NCBI GenBank assembly: GCA_938023515.1
Contig: CALJDR010000001.1
Coordinates: forward strand, 1 to 56,693
Length of the DNA: 56,693 nt
Direction of reading: 5' to 3'
Source of the DNA: an uncultured Flavobacteriales bacterium
Lineage (GTDB): Bacteria; Bacteroidota; Bacteroidia; Flavobacteriales; UBA1820
The position numbers and the translations under genes are program-made. Shown here piece by piece: positions 32,675 through 42,067 of the stretch (within the stretch, counting starts at the first letter, position 1; each line of letters starts with the position of its first letter). Below the pieces are notes generated by a model. It worked only from the letters and a program-made list of their open reading frames with translations. It did not search any database and was not told the origin of the DNA.

Positions 32675-34774
32675 ATGACCGAAAAATTGCATGCGGGTAC
32701 CGTGGGTGCCCCTTATCAGGTGTCCCGGGGACTGGCGGCTCCGTTGGGCGCTACCGTAATGGAAGGCGGGGTCAACTTTTCCCTGTATTCCCGCAAAGCC
32801 TCTTCGGTGGAACTCCTGCTTTTTACAGGACCGGAAGACGTGGTGCCCTGTCAGGTTATCCGCCTGACCAAATCGGAACACCGTTCGTACCATTACTGGC
32901 ATGTGTTCGTCCATGGGGCGGGCGAGGGGCTTTATTACGGTTACCGGGTGTACGGCGAATACCAGCCTGCCGAGGGATTGTACTTCGATAGTTCTAAGCT
33001 TCTGTCCGACCCGTTTGCCCGGGGGCTTTACGGAAAAAACTACAGCCGGGCCGAAGCTTCCCGGTATGGCAATGACAATATTTCCACCGCGATAAAAAGT
33101 ATCGTGGTGGCCGACGGCGGCTACGACTGGCAGGGGGATACCCATCCCCGCATCCCGCTGGCCCGCTCGGTTATTTACGAGATGCATGTGAAAGGGTTTA
33201 CCGCCAGTCCCACTTCGGGGGTTTCCGGGGTGCGGCCGGGTACATTCGCGGCCATTGTGCAGAAGATCTCCTACCTGAAAAAACTCGGGGTAACTACGGT
33301 CGAATTGATGCCTGTGTTCGCTTTCGACCCCCAGGATGCCCCGAAAGGCCTCGAAAATTACTGGGGATATTCCCCCGTCAATTTCTTTGCGCCTCACTGG
33401 GCGTACGGTACGACCGACGACCCGCTGCAGACAGTGCGCGAATTCAAGGATATGGTCAAAGCTTTCCACCGGGAAGGGATGGAGGTCATTTTGGATGTGG
33501 TGTACAACCATACGGCTGAATCCGGCGCGGTAGGCCCGTGGCTCAATTTCAAAGGACAGGCGGCGGCCGTGTACTATATTATGGGCGGCGACCGTTGCAG
33601 CTATGCCGACTATACGGGCTGCGGCAATACGGTGAACACCAACGATGCTATTCTGCGCCGGGTGGTGCGCGAATCGTTGCGTTACTGGGTAGACCAGATG
33701 CATGTGGACGGTTTCCGGTTCGACCTGGCGGCGATCCTTACCCGCGGGCCGGAAGGGGATGTGCTGGTGGATTCGCCGGCGCTGGGCTCGATCGAGGTCG
33801 ACCCGGTGCTGGCCGAGACGAAACTGATCGCCGAGGCCTGGGATGCCGCAGGGCTCTACCAGCTTGGCTTTTTCGCCGGGCGCGGCAAGGACAACCGCTG
33901 GGCAGAATGGAACGGGGCTTACCGGGACGACGTCCGCCGTTTCGTGCGGGGGGACGACGGGATGGTGCCCAAAATAGCCGCCCGGGTAATAGGTTCGCCG
34001 GATATTTATATCAACGCTACGCGGGATATCAACCAGAGCATTCATTTCGTGAGCTGCCACGATGGGTTTACCCTGAACGACCTGGTGACCTACGACCGCA
34101 AGCACAATATGGCCAACGGGGAAAACAACCGCGATGGCATGAACGAGAATTTCAGCGCCAACTACGGCATGGAAGGCCCTACCGACGACCCTGCGATAGA
34201 AGCGACCCGGCAGCGGCAGGTACTCAATTTCTTTGCAGTTCTTCTCTTTACCCAGGGCACGCCGATGATCGGGATGGGCGACGAAGTGCGCCGTACCCAG
34301 CAGGGCAACAACAATGCCTATTGTCAGGACAATCCCATTTCGTGGTTCGACTGGGACGATCTCGACCGGCATACCGATACGCTGGAGTTCGTCCGGCAGT
34401 TGATCGCTTATGTGCAGGGGCTTTCCCTGTACGAACTCCATCGGCTGATAAAAGTGGGCCACGACGATAAAAAACCGTTCCTTTTGTGGCACGGCCCGCG
34501 TCTGAACGGTGCCGATTGGACGCCTTATTCACATACCCTGGCCATGGAACTGGTTCATCCGGAAAAGGGCGAGCATTTGTACGTAGCATTCAATATGTAT
34601 TGGAAAGACATTCCTTTCGAACTCCCGGTCCCTTCGCGCGGCGGTTGGCGCCTGGTGGCCGATACTTCGCTCCCGGTAAAAGACAATTTCCGGATGACGC
34701 CCTTGGCAGACTCGAAAAAATATACTGTACGGGGACGTTCAGTCCTTATTCTGGCCGATCTGCCCGGGGAGTAA
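32675..34774 (+). CDS. glgX: Glycogen debranching enzyme GlgX / isoamylase-type
   Basis: A 699-residue GH13 enzyme that cleaves alpha-1,6 branches of glycogen-like glucans. An N-terminal CBM48 domain (GVNFSLYSRKASSVELLLF) precedes the catalytic barrel. The nucleophile Asp is in DGFRFDLA near residue 350, the acid/base Glu in LIAEAWD near 385, and the third Asp in SCHDGFT near 462. MGDEVRRTQQGNNNAYCQDN is a GlgX/isoamylase signature. No signal peptide is seen, so it is cytoplasmic. A terminator follows, closing the long plus-strand series. Confidence 0.92.
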   Translation: MTEKLHAGTVGAPYQVSRGLAAPLGATVMEGGVNFSLYSRKASSVELLLFTGPEDVVPCQVIRLTKSEHRSYHYWHVFVHGAGEGLYYGYRVYGEYQPAEGLYFDSSKLLSDPFARGLYGKNYSRAEASRYGNDNISTAIKSIVVADGGYDWQGDTHPRIPLARSVIYEMHVKGFTASPTSGVSGVRPGTFAAIVQKISYLKKLGVTTVELMPVFAFDPQDAPKGLENYWGYSPVNFFAPHWAYGTTDDPLQTVREFKDMVKAFHREGMEVILDVVYNHTAESGAVGPWLNFKGQAAAVYYIMGGDRCSYADYTGCGNTVNTNDAILRRVVRESLRYWVDQMHVDGFRFDLAAILTRGPEGDVLVDSPALGSIEVDPVLAETKLIAEAWDAAGLYQLGFFAGRGKDNRWAEWNGAYRDDVRRFVRGDDGMVPKIAARVIGSPDIYINATRDINQSIHFVSCHDGFTLNDLVTYDRKHNMANGENNRDGMNENFSANYGMEGPTDDPAIEATRQRQVLNFFAVLLFTQGTPMIGMGDEVRRTQQGNNNAYCQDNPISWFDWDDLDRHTDTLEFVRQLIAYVQGLSLYELHRLIKVGHDDKKPFLLWHGPRLNGADWTPYSHTLAMELVHPEKGEHLYVAFNMYWKDIPFELPVPSRGGWRLVADTSLPVKDNFRMTPLADSKKYTVRGRSVLILADLPGE

Positions 34775-34808
34775 CCGGATCGATTTTCCGGTTTTACTTT
34801 TTTTTATT
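34773..34808 (+). terminator. Terminator after glgX
   Basis: AACCGGA and TCCGGTT form a 7-bp stem with a 7-nt loop, overlapping the glgX stop and followed by a T-rich run. Confidence 0.6.
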
Positions 34809-34892
34809 TATCCTTGCATGATTCCCCGCGCCGGTTGCGTTAAGGGAGGCGGTTGGCTACGGCTTATAGGTGGCCGTCCGGCTGTTTTTTCG

Positions 34893-34900
34893 TATCTTTG
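34893..34900 (+). promoter_or_regulatory. Probable -7 box for uvrA
   Basis: TATCTTTG matches TAnnTTTG exactly, 20 nt before the uvrA start. It lies inside the longer in-frame extension from 34870, supporting the start at 34921. Confidence 0.55.
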
Positions 34901-34920
34901 TAGACTGCATTTCAAAGACC

Positions 34921-37743
34921 ATGAAAGAGGAAGAAACGATAGATATATACGGCGCCCGGGAACACAACCTGAAGAACGTCGACTTGTCCATCCCCCGCAA
35001 CCGGTTGGTGGTGGTCACAGGCCTCTCCGGGTCGGGCAAATCGTCCCTGGCCTTCGATACGATATACGCCGAGGGACAGCGGCGCTATATGGAGACTTTC
35101 TCCGCCTATGCCCGCCAGTTTATCGGGTCGATGGAACGTCCCGATGTGGACAAGATAGACGGGCTTTCCCCGGTCATTTCCATCGAACAGAAGACCACTT
35201 CAGGCAATCCGCGCTCCACCGTCGGGACAGTGACCGAGATATACGACTTCCTGCGCCTGCTCTATGCGCGGGCCGCGGACGCTTATTCCCCGGTGAGCGG
35301 CCAGCCGATGGTCAGCCATACCGACGAACAGATATGCGACCTGATAAAACGCGACTACCAGGGCCGCAAGATGATCGTGCTCGCCCCGGTGGTACGCTCC
35401 CGCAAGGGACATTACCGCGAACTCTTCGAGAGTATCCTCAAGGCCGGTTTTCTCAAAGCCCGGGTGGATGGCGAGATCGTGGACGTAACATCGGGCATGC
35501 GGGTAGACCGTTATAAAACACACGATATAGAGATCGTCGTGGACCGCCTCTCGTCCCCCGAATCGGACGGGGCCCGTCTGGCCGAAGCTGTCCGCATGGC
35601 CATGTACCACGGGGAAGGCACGATGATGGTCGAAGATTTTGCCACGGGCGAGATCCGGTATTATTCCCGGCATTTGATGTGCGCGGAGTCCGGCATCTCT
35701 TACCCGCTGCCGGAGCCGAACACTTTTTCGTTCAATTCGCCCAAAGGGGCGTGCCCCGAATGCGCCGGACTGGGGGAAGTACTGCTGATCGATCTCAAGA
35801 AAGTCATCCCGGACGACAAGTTATCTATAAAAGCGGGTGCCATCGCGCCGTTGGGCACGTACAAGAATTCCTGGATATTTCAGCAGATAGACGCTATTGC
35901 CAAACGGTACGGTTTTTCGCTTGACACTCCGGTGAAGGATATTCCGGAAGAGGCGATGCGCGTGATCCTCAACGGAGGCAGCGACCGTTTTTCGCAGCTG
36001 TCCGATGCAGGCGTGACGCATGAATACGAAATAGATTTTCAGGGGATAGCCGCTTTTATCCGCGAACAGGCCGAAGATACCGAGAGTAAGACGCTGGCCC
36101 GCTGGGCGCGGGAGTTCATGAACGAAGTGGAATGTCCCTCATGCCACGGAGCCCGCCTGCGTCCCGAATCGCTCCTTTTCCGCATAGGCGGAAAAAACAT
36201 TGCCCAGGTGGCGGCCCTGCCGCTGTCGAAACTGCCCGCCTGGTATGACGAGGCTTACGCTTCGATGACGGACAAGCAGAAGAGCATTGCGGGGGAAGTA
36301 TTCAAGGAACTCAAAGACCGTACCCGCTTCCTACTGGATGTGGGATTGGGCTATTTGTCGTTGGCCCGCGGCTCCAAAACCCTTTCCGGGGGAGAATCGC
36401 AGCGTATCCGCCTGGCTACCCAGATAGGCTCACAGCTGGTCGGGGTACTTTACATCCTGGACGAGCCGTCCATCGGGCTGCACCAGCGCGACAACCACCG
36501 GCTGATCGATTCCCTGAAAAAACTCCGCGATACGGGTAATTCCGTCATCGTGGTGGAGCACGACAAGGACATGATCCTCGCCGCGGACGATATCGTCGAC
36601 ATCGGCCCGGCTGCCGGATTGTATGGGGGGAAGATCGTCTGGCACGGTACGCCGGACGAGCTGCGCAATGCCCGTACGCTGACGGCGGACTATATCAACG
36701 GTATTCGGGAAATCCCTCGCCGGAAATCGCCGCGCCCGGGCAATGGAAAAACGCTGCGGCTGGCGGGGGCCAAGGGCAACAACCTGAAAGACGTGACGGT
36801 CGAATTCCCGCTGGGAAAAATGATCTGCGTGACCGGCGTGTCGGGCAGCGGGAAATCGACCCTGGTGAACGATACCCTTTACCCAATACTGAACGCCCAT
36901 TTTTTCAATGCGCTCAAAAAACCGTTAGCGTACGACCGGATCGAAGGTCTGGAAAATATCGACAAGGTCATCGCGATCGACCAGTCGCCGATAGGCCGCA
37001 CCCCGCGTTCCAATCCGGCAACGTATACCGGGGTGTTTTCGGATATCCGCGCGATGTTCGCCGAAGTACCCGAAGCGCGCATCCGGGGCTATAAGGCAGG
37101 CCGTTTTTCTTTCAATGTCAAGGGCGGCCGCTGCGAAGAGTGCCAGGGTTCGGGCCTGAAAACGATCGAGATGAATTTTCTGCCCGACGTCCATGTGCAC
37201 TGCCCGGTATGCGGGGGAAAACGCTACAACCGGGAGACGCTGGAAATACGCTACAAAGGAAAATCGATCTCCGACGTACTGGATATGAGCATCGAGGAGG
37301 CGACGGACTTCTTCGAGCCTATCCCTTCCATTTATCGGAAGATAAAGACTTTGAAAGACGTAGGCCTGGGCTATCTGACCTTGGGCCAGCAGAGCACCAC
37401 GCTGTCCGGCGGGGAGGCTCAGCGGGTGAAACTCGCGACCGAGCTTTCCAAAAAGGACACGGGAAATACGTTCTATATCCTGGACGAGCCCACGACGGGT
37501 CTGCATTTCGAGGATATCCGGGTACTGATGGGTATTCTGGATACTTTGGTCGATAAAGGGAATACCGTGTTGGTTATTGAGCACAATATGGACGTGGTAA
37601 AACTGGCAGATCACATTATCGATATGGGACCGGAAGGGGGCGAAGAGGGCGGCTATGTGGTGGCCGAAGGCACTCCCGGAGAGGTCGTCAAAAAATCCCA
37701 AGGCTATACGGCGTCGTTCCTGAAACCCGAACTCGGCCTGTAA
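34921..37743 (+). CDS. uvrA: Excinuclease ABC subunit A
   Basis: A 940-residue damage-recognition ATPase of nucleotide excision repair. It has two ABC modules: Walker A GLSGSGKSS near residue 36 and GVSGSGKST near 645, and signatures LSGGESQRI and LSGGEAQRV. The second zinc module is intact (CEECQGSG...CPVCGGKR). In the first, Cys254 is followed by Ser257 where most UvrA proteins have the second Cys, while the distal CPEC pair is present. No uvrB is in the window. Confidence 0.95.
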   Translation: MKEEETIDIYGAREHNLKNVDLSIPRNRLVVVTGLSGSGKSSLAFDTIYAEGQRRYMETFSAYARQFIGSMERPDVDKIDGLSPVISIEQKTTSGNPRSTVGTVTEIYDFLRLLYARAADAYSPVSGQPMVSHTDEQICDLIKRDYQGRKMIVLAPVVRSRKGHYRELFESILKAGFLKARVDGEIVDVTSGMRVDRYKTHDIEIVVDRLSSPESDGARLAEAVRMAMYHGEGTMMVEDFATGEIRYYSRHLMCAESGISYPLPEPNTFSFNSPKGACPECAGLGEVLLIDLKKVIPDDKLSIKAGAIAPLGTYKNSWIFQQIDAIAKRYGFSLDTPVKDIPEEAMRVILNGGSDRFSQLSDAGVTHEYEIDFQGIAAFIREQAEDTESKTLARWAREFMNEVECPSCHGARLRPESLLFRIGGKNIAQVAALPLSKLPAWYDEAYASMTDKQKSIAGEVFKELKDRTRFLLDVGLGYLSLARGSKTLSGGESQRIRLATQIGSQLVGVLYILDEPSIGLHQRDNHRLIDSLKKLRDTGNSVIVVEHDKDMILAADDIVDIGPAAGLYGGKIVWHGTPDELRNARTLTADYINGIREIPRRKSPRPGNGKTLRLAGAKGNNLKDVTVEFPLGKMICVTGVSGSGKSTLVNDTLYPILNAHFFNALKKPLAYDRIEGLENIDKVIAIDQSPIGRTPRSNPATYTGVFSDIRAMFAEVPEARIRGYKAGRFSFNVKGGRCEECQGSGLKTIEMNFLPDVHVHCPVCGGKRYNRETLEIRYKGKSISDVLDMSIEEATDFFEPIPSIYRKIKTLKDVGLGYLTLGQQSTTLSGGEAQRVKLATELSKKDTGNTFYILDEPTTGLHFEDIRVLMGILDTLVDKGNTVLVIEHNMDVVKLADHIIDMGPEGGEEGGYVVAEGTPGEVVKKSQGYTASFLKPELGL

Positions 37744-37760
37744 AAATAGGTGTTAATAGA

Positions 37761-37796
37761 AAAACATCCCGGCCATCGGCCGGGATGTTTTTTGTT
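37761..37796 (+). terminator. Terminator after uvrA
   Basis: AACATCCCGGCC - ATC - GGCCGGGATGTT, a perfect 12-bp stem followed by a T run, 20 bp past the uvrA stop. Confidence 0.85.
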
Positions 37797-37813
37797 TGTT
37801 TATTTGAGGCAAA

Positions 37814-37850
37814 AAAGAAAGCCGCGCTCCTTTCGGAGCGCGGCTTTTTT
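37814..37850. terminator. Bidirectional terminator, mainly for gap
   Basis: GCCGCGCTCC - TTTC - GGAGCGCGGC is a perfect 10-bp stem with T runs on both strands, 20 bp past the gap stop. Confidence 0.85.
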
Positions 37851-37869
37851 ATAAATAAAGTCCAGGGAC

Positions 37870-38877
37870 TTATTTTACGGTAGCCATATACTCGATCAGG
37901 TCGACCAGTTTGTTGGAATAACCGATCTCGTTGTCGTACCAGGCAACCAGTTTTACGAAGTGGTCGTTCAGGGAGATACCGGCTTTGGCATCGAAGTTGC
38001 AAGTGCACTTTTCGCCTACGTAGTCCTGAGAAACGACTTCTTCTTCTGTGTAGCTGACGATGCCCTTCATTTCGCCGTTAGCGGCGTCTTTCACGGCCTG
38101 GCAGATCTCGGCGTAAGTCGTCGGTTTTTCCAGAACGGCAGTCAGGTCGACAACCGATACGTCGGTGGTCGGCACGCGCAGGGACATACCGGTCAGTTTG
38201 CCGTTCAGTGCAGGGATTACCTTGCCTACGGCCTTAGCAGCGCCGGTAGAGGAAGGGATGATGTTGCACATAGCCGAACGGCCGCCGCGCCAGTCCTTCA
38301 TCGAAGGACCGTCGACGGTCTTCTGGGTAGCCGTGGTAGCGTGAACGGTGGTCATAAGGCCTTCCTTGATGCCGAACTTGTCGTTGATGATCTTAGCCAG
38401 CGGAGCCAGGCAGTTGGTGGTGCAGGAAGCGTTGGAAACGATATCTTCGGAAGCTTTGTAAGACTTGTTGTTCACTCCCATTACGAACATGGGGGTATCG
38501 TCTTTCGAAGGGCCGGACATAACGACTTTCTTAGCGCCAGCCTGGATGTGCTTGCCGGCGAGTTCCTTGGTCAGGAAAAGACCGGTGGACTCTACAATGT
38601 ATTCGGCTTTCACTTCGTTCCATTTCAGGTTTGCCGGGTCGCGCTCTGCTGTTACGCGGATCACGTTGCCGTTTACGATCAGGTTGCCGTCTTTTACTTC
38701 TACGGTACCGTCGAACTTGCCGTGTACGGAGTCGTACTTCAGCATGTAGGCCATGTATTCGGGATCGATAAGGTCATTGATGCCCACGATCTGTACGTTG
38801 GGACGGTTGATGGCAGCCCGGAACACCAGACGGCCGATACGGCCGAAACCGTTGATGCCAATTCTTACTTTTTCCAT
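37870..38877 (-). CDS. gap: Glyceraldehyde-3-phosphate dehydrogenase
   Basis: A 335-residue type I GAPDH that oxidises glyceraldehyde-3-phosphate to 1,3-bisphosphoglycerate. The NAD-binding start is GINGFGRIGRLVFRA, the catalytic Cys is in ASCTTNCLAPLAK near residue 152, and the C-terminus is WYDNEIGYSNKLVDL. It lies 30 bp downstream of pfkA on the same strand, forming a glycolytic pair, and ends at a strong terminator. Codon use appears highly biased (AAG, GTT, CTG-type choices), as expected for an abundant protein. Confidence 0.96.
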   Translation of the reverse strand: MEKVRIGINGFGRIGRLVFRAAINRPNVQIVGINDLIDPEYMAYMLKYDSVHGKFDGTVEVKDGNLIVNGNVIRVTAERDPANLKWNEVKAEYIVESTGLFLTKELAGKHIQAGAKKVVMSGPSKDDTPMFVMGVNNKSYKASEDIVSNASCTTNCLAPLAKIINDKFGIKEGLMTTVHATTATQKTVDGPSMKDWRGGRSAMCNIIPSSTGAAKAVGKVIPALNGKLTGMSLRVPTTDVSVVDLTAVLEKPTTYAEICQAVKDAANGEMKGIVSYTEEEVVSQDYVGEKCTCNFDAKAGISLNDHFVKLVAWYDNEIGYSNKLVDLIEYMATVK

Positions 38878-38907
38878 GATTTTAAATGTTTTATGGTTCT
38901 TAAATTC

Positions 38908-39969
38908 TTATGCGTTCATGATGTTGGCCACGCGGCGGAACTCGTCGATGACCTTGTGTGTGCGTTTCACATCGAAATCGTTCTTCAGATCGTACGCTAC
39001 CGTGTTGTCCCGCAGGGGAGTGTAGGCCACTTTGTTGTCCCTTACGCCGGCTACCTGTCCGACGAGGCCTTTCGTGAGGCCTTCTACGGCGGCTACGCCC
39101 AGGCGGGTGGCGAGCACGCGGTCTGCCGTGGTCGGCGAACCTCCGCGCTGGATATGGCCCAGGGTTGTTTCCTTGATGTCCTTTTCCGGCATTCGTTTTT
39201 TCATTTCATCGGTGATGATACGCACCCGTTCCCCGATGTTCTGCCCGTTTTCGGATACGATGATGATGGAGGAGCTTTTCTTGCGCCCTTCGGCTTCGTG
39301 CAGTTCCTTTACGATATTCTCGTACAGTTCTTCCCCGTCGGGGATGATGCTGTGGTTCTTTTCGTCCTTTTTGGGAGGCATGATGATCTGCTCCGCGCCG
39401 GTGGCTATGCCGGTATAAACGGCTATATAACCCGAACCATGTCCCATCACTTCCACAAAGAAGATGCGGTCGTGCGAGGCGGCGGTATCGCGGATCTTAT
39501 CGATAGCATCCATCGCAGTATTGATGGCTGTATCGAAACCGATCGAATAGTCCGAGCCGTATATGTCGTTGTCGATGGTTCCGGGAATACCCATTACTTT
39601 AAGCCCGGTCTCCTGCTGGAGTTTCAGCGCGCCGGTGAACGAACCGTCGCCGCCGACCACGATCAGGGCGTCTATCCCTGCGTCTTTGGCGTTTTGGGCT
39701 GCCTGCTGGCGCACCTCCGGGAATTTGAACTCTTTGCAGCGGGCCGAGCGGAGGAAAGAACCTCCCTTGTTGATGATATTGCCTACGCTGCGGGGGCCGA
39801 GTTCGATGAAATCTTTTTCCAGCAAACCTTTATAACCCTGTTCGATCCCGATGCACTTGATGCCGTAAGTGGCACACGTACGGGCTACCGCGCGGATCGC
39901 GGCGTTCATGCCCGGAGCATCTCCGCCCGAAGTGAGCACGCCTATGCATTTAATGTTGCTATCTGCCAT
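38908..39969 (-). CDS. pfkA: ATP-dependent 6-phosphofructokinase
   Basis: A 353-residue group A phosphofructokinase. The ATP-site motifs are TSGGDAPGMNAAIRA and VVGGDGSFTGA. The catalytic segment PGTIDND has Gly before Thr, the ATP-type rather than the pyrophosphate-type (Lys) pattern. VMGHGSGYIA and GHIQRGGSPTTADR complete the fructose-6-phosphate site. It is the first gene of a pfkA-gap pair with a -7 box 61 nt upstream. Confidence 0.95.
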   Translation of the reverse strand: MADSNIKCIGVLTSGGDAPGMNAAIRAVARTCATYGIKCIGIEQGYKGLLEKDFIELGPRSVGNIINKGGSFLRSARCKEFKFPEVRQQAAQNAKDAGIDALIVVGGDGSFTGALKLQQETGLKVMGIPGTIDNDIYGSDYSIGFDTAINTAMDAIDKIRDTAASHDRIFFVEVMGHGSGYIAVYTGIATGAEQIIMPPKKDEKNHSIIPDGEELYENIVKELHEAEGRKKSSSIIIVSENGQNIGERVRIITDEMKKRMPEKDIKETTLGHIQRGGSPTTADRVLATRLGVAAVEGLTKGLVGQVAGVRDNKVAYTPLRDNTVAYDLKNDFDVKRTHKVIDEFRRVANIMNA

Positions 39970-40030
39970 GATGCGATGTATGTTGTATTTGTATTTCCTT
40001 CGTCTATGGGTATCTCAAAAAAGACCCACG

Positions 40031-40038
40031 CAAAGTTA
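40031..40038 (-). promoter_or_regulatory. Probable -7 box for pfkA-gap
   Basis: On the minus strand TAACTTTG matches TAnnTTTG exactly, 61 nt before pfkA. Confidence 0.45.
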
Positions 40039-40118
40039 GTGAATAATTGCGGAATTACTCTTAAAAAATAGTTAGATTTTAATGTCCGGAACCTTTCTGC
40101 GGAGCGCCTGTCCCCGAA

Positions 40119-41972
40119 TCAGAACGGGAACAGGAGCGGCAGTACGAATACCATGACGATACCCATGATGATCTGCAGAGGCAGCCCCACTTTAATATAG
40201 TCGGCGAAGGTATACTGTCCGGCTGGCATCACCAATGCATTGGGCGGGGTGGAGAACGGTGAAGCAAAACACATGCTTGCCCCTACGCTCACCGCGAAAA
40301 GGAACGGATAAGGGCTGACGCCTATTTCGATGGCCGATGCCAGGGCGATAGGAGCCAGCAGGACGGCTGTAGCCGTATTGCTGATGAACATCGTCATCAG
40401 GGACGTAGTGAAGTAAATGCCTGCCAAAAGCGCCAGTGGCCCGTATTGGCCGAGCCCGTTGACCAGCGAACCGGATACCATTTCCGAGGCCCCGGTCTTT
40501 TCCAGTGCCAGGGAGACCGGAAGCATAGCCGCGATCAGGACAACGCTTTCCCAGTTGATCGTTTTATAGGCGGATTCCACGTTGCGGATACAACCCGTGA
40601 GCACCATCAGCACGGCCGCTATCATCACCGCCGTGACGGGCGCGATCGGGATAAAGTCGAATACCATGCTGGCGATCATCAGCAGCATGATCGCAGCGGC
40701 CAGCGGAGCTTTGTAGTCCAGGGTCACTTTGGCGGCTTCGTCCAATGGCTGGCCCATTACCACCCATTCGGACTGCGCGTCCGACAGACGGGAAATATTG
40801 TCCCACGAGCCCTGTACCAACAGTACGTCGCCCGAATGGATTTTACGGTCTTTCAATCCGGAAAGGATATATTCGTTGCCCCGGCGGATGCCCAGCACGT
40901 TCATATCGTAATTGTCCCGCAGCCCGGAGTCCTTTATAGGCTGGTTGATCAGGCTCGAAGTAGGCATGATGACGATCTCGGCGATACCGATATCGTAAAA
41001 ATCGAGGTTGTTCACCGTCCCGGTGCCCTCCGGGGTATGGGTGTCCAGCATTTCGAGGCCGAAATCGTCGGCCAGGCGGCGCACATTCTCGAAGTCCCCC
41101 ATTATATAGACGATATCGCCGTCCTCCAGGATGGTATCGGCGGCCAGTTTCTGGCTGACGGACTTCAGGAAACGGGACTGGGAAGACATCACGCGCCGCA
41201 CCTCCAGTACGTTGAGGTCGTAGCGGCTGCGCACATTCATGTCGATCACGCTTTTTCCGGCAGCTCCCGAACGGCGGGGCACCTTTACCCGGAACAGGTT
41301 GCTGGACAGCTGATATTCGCTGGCCAGTTCTTCGAGCGATTTGCCGCCCTTTTTCTTTTTACCACTCCCGCCTTTTTTGGAAAGGAACAGTTTGCTCAGC
41401 GGGATCAGCACGACGATACCCACTACGATACAGATAGCCCCGATGGGAGCAAACGAAAAGAAAGAGAGGGGTTCGTACCCCGCGTTGGTTATTACGTCCT
41501 GGATCACCAGGTTAGGGGGCGTACCGATCAGGGTCAGCATACCGCCCATACTGCTGGCAAAAGCCAGCGGCATCAACAGCCGCGAGGCGTTCATCCCCGA
41601 GGACATCGCGATACTCACCACGATAGGAATCATCAGGGCGACGGTACCCGTATTGCTCACAAATGCGCCGATAGCGGCGGTGACGATCATAATGAGCAGG
41701 AACAGGAGAAGTTCGTTCCCTTTGGCCAGTTTGAGGATCTTTCCGCTGATGCGTTTGGCCAGCCCGGTCTGTAAGATGGCCCCTCCGACCACGAACAGAC
41801 CTATCATCATAATAACGATCGGGTTGGAAAATCCGGTAAGAGCCTCCGCCGGGGTGAGGATGCCGAATACCACCAAGAGCAGCAGGGCACACAGGGCCAC
41901 CACGTCGGAGCGGATACGTCCGTTGACGAAGAATACGGCCGAAAGGGCCAGTATAGCGAGGGTTATATACAT
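40119..41972 (-). CDS. SLC13/DASS-family transporter with two RCK_C domains
   Basis: A 617-residue inner-membrane symporter-like protein. The N-terminal hydrophobic half runs to about residue 195 and includes SNTGTVALMIP and GTPPNLV. A cytoplasmic region of about 200 to 400 then contains two TrkA-C-like (RCK_C) modules (DLNVLEVRRVMSS... and DMNVLGIRRGNEY...). The second hydrophobic half has ISNTATAVLLAP and CFASPFSTPPNALV. Such proteins move sulfate, dicarboxylates or other anions; the substrate is not readable here. Confidence 0.85.
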   Translation of the reverse strand: MYITLAILALSAVFFVNGRIRSDVVALCALLLLVVFGILTPAEALTGFSNPIVIMMIGLFVVGGAILQTGLAKRISGKILKLAKGNELLLFLLIMIVTAAIGAFVSNTGTVALMIPIVVSIAMSSGMNASRLLMPLAFASSMGGMLTLIGTPPNLVIQDVITNAGYEPLSFFSFAPIGAICIVVGIVVLIPLSKLFLSKKGGSGKKKKGGKSLEELASEYQLSSNLFRVKVPRRSGAAGKSVIDMNVRSRYDLNVLEVRRVMSSQSRFLKSVSQKLAADTILEDGDIVYIMGDFENVRRLADDFGLEMLDTHTPEGTGTVNNLDFYDIGIAEIVIMPTSSLINQPIKDSGLRDNYDMNVLGIRRGNEYILSGLKDRKIHSGDVLLVQGSWDNISRLSDAQSEWVVMGQPLDEAAKVTLDYKAPLAAAIMLLMIASMVFDFIPIAPVTAVMIAAVLMVLTGCIRNVESAYKTINWESVVLIAAMLPVSLALEKTGASEMVSGSLVNGLGQYGPLALLAGIYFTTSLMTMFISNTATAVLLAPIALASAIEIGVSPYPFLFAVSVGASMCFASPFSTPPNALVMPAGQYTFADYIKVGLPLQIIMGIVMVFVLPLLFPF

Positions 41973-42022
41973 AATTTACACGCAGTTTGGGTTAAAAAGG
42001 TCGTTTTTCATGCAAGATGAAA

Positions 42023-42030
42023 CAAAGATA
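42023..42030 (-). promoter_or_regulatory. Probable -7 box for the SLC13 transporter
   Basis: On the minus strand TATCTTTG matches TAnnTTTG exactly, 50 nt before the start codon. Confidence 0.5.
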
Positions 42031-42067
42031 CGAATGTTATGTAATGCAAGTGTTCCCGTTATGTTAT

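Noticed and set aside
37960..40071. A 703-codon open frame opposite gap and pfkA
   Set aside because: Antisense shadow of two highly conserved glycolytic genes; no domain, start context or homology pattern.
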